From the NCBI GenBank assembly GCA_023261525.1, contig JAHFOU010000072.1, positions 1 to 9,389 on the forward strand: a stretch of DNA of 9,389 nt, in the 5' to 3' direction. This document shows, piece by piece, positions 6,078 to 9,389 of this stretch. The notes beneath the pieces were generated by a model that worked only from the letters and a program-made list of their open reading frames with translations, was not told where the DNA came from and did not search any database. The translations under genes and the position numbers were made by a program. The number at the start of each line of letters is the position of its first letter. Position 1 is the stretch's first letter. The DNA comes from Planctomycetota bacterium (lineage in GTDB: Bacteria > Planctomycetota > SBBH01 > JAHFOU01).

Positions 6078-6929
6078 GTGGCCGAGCCCGTCATCGATTT
6101 CCACCTCCACGTCCAGCCCTGGGACACCCTCAAGCCCGAGGTCCAGGCCTCCTGGCGCAAGACCCAGAAGAACTTCGCCGAGCTGGAGCGGGTCATGAAG
6201 GATCCCGGCTACTTCCTGGGCATGCTGGACCGGGCCGGGGTGGAAAAGGCTTGCCTGGTCAACTACCCCAGCCCCGACGTCATGGGCTTCGACGAGGGCG
6301 TGAACGACTTCGTCGTGACCTACTGCAAGGCCGCCCCCGACCGCCTCATCCCCGTCGGCGGCATCCACCCGAGGCTCTGCAAGCGCCCGAAGGAGGAGAT
6401 GCGCCGTATCCTGGATCTCGGCATCCGCATGCTGAAGATCCACGGCCCCCACCAGGGCGTCATGCCCAACGCCTATCTGGACGGGAATACCATCCTGCCG
6501 GCGATCTACGAGGCCTGCCAGGTGGCCCGCATCCCCGTGATGTTCCACACCGGCACCTCGGTCTTCCCCGGCGCCCGCTCCCGCTTCGGGGACCCCCTGG
6601 GCGTGGAGGACGTGGCCGTGGACTTCCCGGGCCTCCCCCTCGTCCTGGCCCATGTGGGCCGGCCCTTCTGGACCGAGCAGGCCTTCTTCCTCGCCCGCCG
6701 CTTCCCCCAGGTGCACGTGGACCTCTCCAGCATCCCGCCCAGGTCCCTGCTGAAGTTCATCCCCCGCCTGGAGGAGATCGCCGACAAGGCCCTCTTCGGC
6801 ACGGACTGGCCGGCGCCGGGCGTGCCGGGCATCCGGGAGAATGTCGAGGCCTTCCGCGGGATCCAGATCTCGGAAGATGCCAAACGCAAGATCCTCTACG
6901 ACAACGCAAGGAGGTTGCTGGCCGCATGA
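6078..6929 (+). CDS. Amidohydrolase-2 family metal-dependent hydrolase (ACMSD-like fold)
   Basis: A 283-residue TIM-barrel hydrolase or decarboxylase of the amidohydrolase superfamily (PF04909 type, which includes aminocarboxymuconate-semialdehyde decarboxylase, ACMSD). Metal ligands can be read in order: H9 and H11 in DFHLHVQP on strand 1, H157 in MFHTGT, H192 in LAHVG, and D243 in FGTDWP. This is the expected set for a single zinc-type metal centre. The GTG at 6078 puts the HxH motif at residue 9, as in ACMSD. The ATG at 6067 is out of frame. Its stop overlaps the kynA start as ATGA, so it belongs with kynA and kynU. Within tryptophan breakdown it could be an ACMSD-like decarboxylase or, by position, a stand-in for the missing kynurenine formamidase. 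The sequence alone supports only the superfamily, and similar proteins are usually left as uncharacterised hydrolases. Confidence 0.88.
   Translation: MAEPVIDFHLHVQPWDTLKPEVQASWRKTQKNFAELERVMKDPGYFLGMLDRAGVEKACLVNYPSPDVMGFDEGVNDFVVTYCKAAPDRLIPVGGIHPRLCKRPKEEMRRILDLGIRMLKIHGPHQGVMPNAYLDGNTILPAIYEACQVARIPVMFHTGTSVFPGARSRFGDPLGVEDVAVDFPGLPLVLAHVGRPFWTEQAFFLARRFPQVHVDLSSIPPRSLLKFIPRLEEIADKALFGTDWPAPGVPGIRENVEAFRGIQISEDAKRKILYDNARRLLAA
6908..6914 (+). promoter_or_regulatory. Ribosome binding site of kynA
   Basis: AAGGAGG lies inside the last codons of the amidohydrolase gene, eleven bases before the kynA ATG at 6926. It supports that start and translation as part of a coupled operon. Confidence 0.6.
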
Positions 6930-7726
6930 CCCAACCGCTCTCCTACTCCTCCTACCTGAAGCTGGACGAGCTCCTCGCCCTCCAGCAGCCCAAGGCCGTC
7001 CCGGCCCACCTGGACGAGACCCAGTTCATCATCGTGCACCAGGCTTTCGAGCTCTGGTTCAAGCTGGTCCTGCACGAGATCGACGAGATCTTCCTGGCGC
7101 TCGGAAAGAACGACCTCCGCAGTGCCACCCGCCTGGTGCGGCGCATCACCCAGATCGAGCGGCTCTGGCTGGAGCAGATCCACATCCTGGAGACCATGAG
7201 CCCGACGGACTTCCTGCGCTTCCGGGACCTGCTGGGCCCCTCCAGCGGCCTGCAGTCCTGGCAGTTTAGGGAGATCGAGTTCGCCTCGGGCCTCAAGGAC
7301 CCCCGCTTCCTGGCCCTGCACGAGGGGAACCCCCAGGCCCACGCGCGCCTCAAGGCCCGGCTCGCCGCCCCCTCGCTCTGGGACGCCTTCCTGGCGGCCC
7401 TGGCCAAGGCCGGCCTGGACATCGGCGCGGGCCGCATGGGATCCCTCAAGGCCCTGTACCAGGACCCTGCCCAGGAGCCCCTCCACGCCCTGGCCGAGGC
7501 CCTCATCGAATACGACGAGTACCTGGCCCTCTGGCGGGCCCACCACATCCACATGGTCAGCCGCATGATCGGGGGCAAGCCGGGCACCGGGTACAAGATC
7601 GTGGAGAAGAACCTGAAGGGGGACCAGGCCATGGGCACCCAGGGCGTGGACTACCTCGGCTCCACCCTCTCGCGGAAGTGCTTCCCGGAGCTCTGGGAGG
7701 TCCGGACGGTCCTGGAGCATCCATGA
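6926..7726 (+). CDS. kynA: Tryptophan 2,3-dioxygenase
   Basis: A 266-residue cytosolic haem dioxygenase that opens the indole ring of L-tryptophan with O2 to give N-formylkynurenine, the first step of the kynurenine pathway. Family marks are Y7 to L11 (YSSYLKLD), QFIIVHQAFELWFK at 33-46 with the distal-pocket H38, SGLQSWQFREIEF at 107-119 with the conserved arginine R115, and WRAHHIHMVSRMIG at 203-216. In that last motif H207 aligns with the proximal haem ligand. GTG at 220-222 and the terminal FPELWEVRTVL also match. The loop after GTG, normally short (GTGGSSG then the GVxYL strand), is lengthened by about 14 residues (223-238) before GVDYLGSTL. Start ATG at 6926 overlaps the upstream stop and has AAGGAGG in front. 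The stop overlaps the kynU start as ATGA. The need for O2 implies aerobic or microaerobic use. Confidence 0.95.
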   Translation: MTQPLSYSSYLKLDELLALQQPKAVPAHLDETQFIIVHQAFELWFKLVLHEIDEIFLALGKNDLRSATRLVRRITQIERLWLEQIHILETMSPTDFLRFRDLLGPSSGLQSWQFREIEFASGLKDPRFLALHEGNPQAHARLKARLAAPSLWDAFLAALAKAGLDIGAGRMGSLKALYQDPAQEPLHALAEALIEYDEYLALWRAHHIHMVSRMIGGKPGTGYKIVEKNLKGDQAMGTQGVDYLGSTLSRKCFPELWEVRTVLEHP

Positions 7727-8874
7727 CGAAGGATCCCCTGCTCGCCTGGCGCCGGGAGTTCCCCATCCTGGCGAAGAAGACCTACCTGATCTCCAATTCC
7801 CTGGGCGCCATGCCCCGGGGGGTCTATGACCGGCTGAAGGAGTTCGCCGACACCTGGGCCACCGAGGGCGTCCTGGCCTGGGACGGGTGGATCCCCCGCG
7901 TGGCGGAGACCGGGGACCTGGTCGGCCGCATCGTGAACGCGCCCAAGGGCACGGTCATGATGCACCAGAACGTCTCCACGCTTCAGACCCTGGTCGCCTC
8001 CTGCTTCGACTTCCGGAAAGGGAGAAGGAAGGTGGTCTGCCTGGAGCAGGACTTCCCGACCATCCACTATGCCTGGACGGCCCAGGAAGGCCGGGGAGCG
8101 AAGGTCGTCCTGGTGCCCTCCCGCGACGGGATCCACGTGGACACGGACCGCCTGCTGGCGGCCATCGACCGGAAAACGGCGGTGGTCGCCGTCTCCCTGG
8201 TGCTCTTCCGCTCCGCGACCATCCTGGACGCCCAGGCCGTGATCCGCCGGGCCCACGCCGTGGGCGCCAAGGTCGTGCTCGACGCCTACCAGGCCACGGG
8301 CGTGATCCCGGTGGACGTGAAGGCCCTCGGCGTGGACTTCCTGGTGGGCGGATCGGTGAAGTGGCTCTGCGGGGGACCGGGGGCCTGCTACCTCCACGTG
8401 CGCGAGGACCTGATCCGGAAGATCCGGCCCGCCATGACGGGCTGGTTCTCCCACGCCAGGCCCTTCGCGTTCGAGCCCGGGGCCGTGCGCTACGCTCCCG
8501 ACATCTACCGCACCATGGGCGGCTCGCCGTCCGTGCCCGCCCTGTACTCGGCGCGCTCCGGCTACGAGATCATCCGCAAGGTCGGTGTGGGCCGGATCCG
8601 GGCCAAGTCCCTGCGCCAGACCAGGCTCCTGATCCGCCTGGCCGACGCGCAGGGCCTGAAGATCAACACGCCACGGGAGGACGCCTTGCGGGCCGGCACG
8701 GTGTCCGTCGATTTCCCCGGCGCCGAGAAGGCCTGCGAGGCCCTCATCCGCCGCGGCTTCATCGTGGACCACCGGCCCCGGGCCGGGATCCGCATCTCGC
8801 CCCATTTCTACAACTCCGACGCCGAGTGCGAGGCGGTGATGGAGGAGATCCGGAAGATCCGGAGGAGATCATGA
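7723..8874 (+). CDS. kynU: Kynureninase
   Basis: A 383-residue PLP enzyme (fold type I, class V aminotransferase-like) that cleaves kynurenine to anthranilate and alanine. Visible marks are YLISNSLGAMP at 21-31 (kynureninase substrate and phosphate region), DAYQATG at 187-193 with D187 expected to contact the PLP pyridine nitrogen, and GGSVKWLCGGPG at 209-220 with K213 as the Schiff-base lysine. GWFSHARPFAF at 240-250 corresponds to the GWFGHA block of known bacterial kynureninases with one Gly-to-Ser change, and HRPRAGIRISPHFYN at 350-364 is the C-terminal phosphate/carboxylate region. Start ATG 7723 overlaps the kynA stop and has GGAG five bases upstream. An in-frame upstream ATG-like start at 7678 would add 15 residues inside kynA and is not needed. 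Position next to kynA supports kynureninase over a generic class V desulfurase or aminotransferase. Confidence 0.87.
   Translation: MTKDPLLAWRREFPILAKKTYLISNSLGAMPRGVYDRLKEFADTWATEGVLAWDGWIPRVAETGDLVGRIVNAPKGTVMMHQNVSTLQTLVASCFDFRKGRRKVVCLEQDFPTIHYAWTAQEGRGAKVVLVPSRDGIHVDTDRLLAAIDRKTAVVAVSLVLFRSATILDAQAVIRRAHAVGAKVVLDAYQATGVIPVDVKALGVDFLVGGSVKWLCGGPGACYLHVREDLIRKIRPAMTGWFSHARPFAFEPGAVRYAPDIYRTMGGSPSVPALYSARSGYEIIRKVGVGRIRAKSLRQTRLLIRLADAQGLKINTPREDALRAGTVSVDFPGAEKACEALIRRGFIVDHRPRAGIRISPHFYNSDAECEAVMEEIRKIRRRS
8861..8867 (+). promoter_or_regulatory. Ribosome binding site of thpR
   Basis: GGAGGAG within the last codons of kynU precedes the thpR ATG at 8871 by three to five bases. The same ten bases (GGAGGAGATC) also occur at 8841-8850, giving a duplicated purine-rich site. 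It fixes the thpR start. Confidence 0.6.
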
Positions 8875-9389
8875 GAGCCTTCCTCGCCGCTTCCTTCTCC
8901 CCGCCCCTCGAGGGGTCCGTCCGCACGGCCCTGGACGCCCTCACGGGCCGCGCCGGGGGCGGCTACCTGTGGGCCGACCCCGCCGAGGTCCACCTCACCC
9001 TGAGGTTCCTGGGGGAGATCCCGGACGAGCAGGCCGGCCCCATGGGCCAGGCCGTCGCCAAGGCCGTCGCGGGGATGAAGCCCTTCCCCCTGAAGACCGC
9101 CGGCTACGGCGCCTTCCCCTATCCCGACCGGGTCCGCATCGCCTGGATCGGGATGGAGCCGTTCGCGCCCCTCCTGGCCCTGCGCGACGCCCTGGACGCC
9201 GCCCTGAAGCCCTTCGACATCCGCTGGGAGGAGAAGCCCTTCGTCCCCCACCTCACCCTGGGACGGCATCCGGGCGGAGGCGCCGATCTCTCCCAGGCCT
9301 TCCTCGCCGCCGGCACCCCTCCGGCCAGCGAGCACCTCCTGAACGGCGTCGCCCTCTTCCGCTCCGCCGCCCACCTGAGGGGCCCCGGC
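8871..9389 (+). CDS. thpR: RNA 2',3'-cyclic phosphodiesterase (2H family), 5' part
   Basis: The gene runs off the end of the window; 173 residues are visible and probably only a few to about twenty are missing. ThpR/LigT proteins are small cytosolic 2H phosphoesterases that hydrolyse 2',3'-cyclic phosphate ends of RNA and can ligate tRNA halves in vitro. Both catalytic HxTx motifs are present: HLTL at 41-44 followed by RFLGE, and PHLTLGR at 126-132. The N-terminus MRAFLAASF matches the usual strand 1. The start ATG at 8871 overlaps the kynU stop as ATGA and has a strong GGAGGAG in front, so it is translated with the kynurenine genes. No metabolic link to tryptophan breakdown is obvious, and operon membership may be incidental. 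Confidence 0.9.
   Translation, partial: MRAFLAASFSPPLEGSVRTALDALTGRAGGGYLWADPAEVHLTLRFLGEIPDEQAGPMGQAVAKAVAGMKPFPLKTAGYGAFPYPDRVRIAWIGMEPFAPLLALRDALDAALKPFDIRWEEKPFVPHLTLGRHPGGGADLSQAFLAAGTPPASEHLLNGVALFRSAAHLRGPG

Noticed and set aside
4365..6716. Very long open frame on the minus strand (783 codons) spanning mrp and beyond
   Set aside because: Its translation is Gly/Pro/Arg/His-rich and low in complexity, and it overlaps mrp in another frame and crosses the divergent promoter region. Such frames are expected in GC-rich DNA.
4511..6925. Long plus-strand open frame running into kynA (1071 codons in all)
   Set aside because: Only the part from 6926 reads as tryptophan dioxygenase. The upstream part is antisense to mrp or out of frame with the amidohydrolase and has biased composition.
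7678..7722. Alternative kynU start 15 codons upstream
   Set aside because: It lies deep inside kynA and adds a Gly/Pro-rich stretch. The ATG at 7723 has GGAG at five bases and the operon's usual ATGA overlap.

Overview
This is a GC-rich, almost fully coding chromosomal window. It looks like ordinary metabolism of an aerobic, hopanoid- or squalene-making bacterium. No mobile element, CRISPR array, tRNA or rRNA gene was seen. GC content, GTG starts and tight 1-4 base gene overlaps would fit several phyla (an acidobacterium such as the Holophagae, or a deltaproteobacterial-type lineage). That placement is a guess from style, because no phylogenetic marker is present.

Layout. (1) Positions 1-4423, plus strand: the 3' end of a glutaryl-CoA dehydrogenase-type acyl-CoA dehydrogenase. 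Eight bases later comes the squalene module hpnC-hpnD-hpnE, which makes squalene from two farnesyl diphosphates via presqualene diphosphate and hydroxysqualene. A FieF/YiiP-type cation efflux transporter overlaps the end of hpnE by four bases. (2) Positions 4427-6001, minus strand and convergent with the transporter at a 3-base gap: a three-domain Mrp-type iron-sulfur carrier ATPase (MIP18 domain, P-loop ATPase, DUF971), preceded by a 50-codon gene of unknown function. (3) Positions 6078-9389, plus strand: a metal-dependent amidohydrolase, tryptophan 2,3-dioxygenase (kynA), kynureninase (kynU) and the start of an RNA 2',3'-cyclic phosphodiesterase (thpR). Every junction in this third block is a four-base ATGA overlap, so it is probably one translationally coupled operon.

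How the genes work together. kynA and kynU supply the first and third steps of tryptophan breakdown (N-formylkynurenine formation, then kynurenine to anthranilate plus alanine). No recognisable kynurenine formamidase is present. Its place is taken by an amidohydrolase of the superfamily that includes ACMSD, which makes that gene the most interesting functional question here. The divergent 76-base gap at 6002-6077 is the main regulatory region. It holds a 6-bp inverted repeat and a -10-like motif. A near-identical motif lies just before the transporter start, suggesting leaderless or near-leaderless transcripts at two genes that lack a well-placed Shine-Dalgarno sequence.

Nothing here is clearly a new defence or mobile system. 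The best leads are the amidohydrolase in the kynurenine operon, the HCF101-like Mrp-DUF971 protein with paired CxCxxC motifs, the transporter lacking metal site B, the unannotated 50-aa gene and the shared start-proximal promoter motif.
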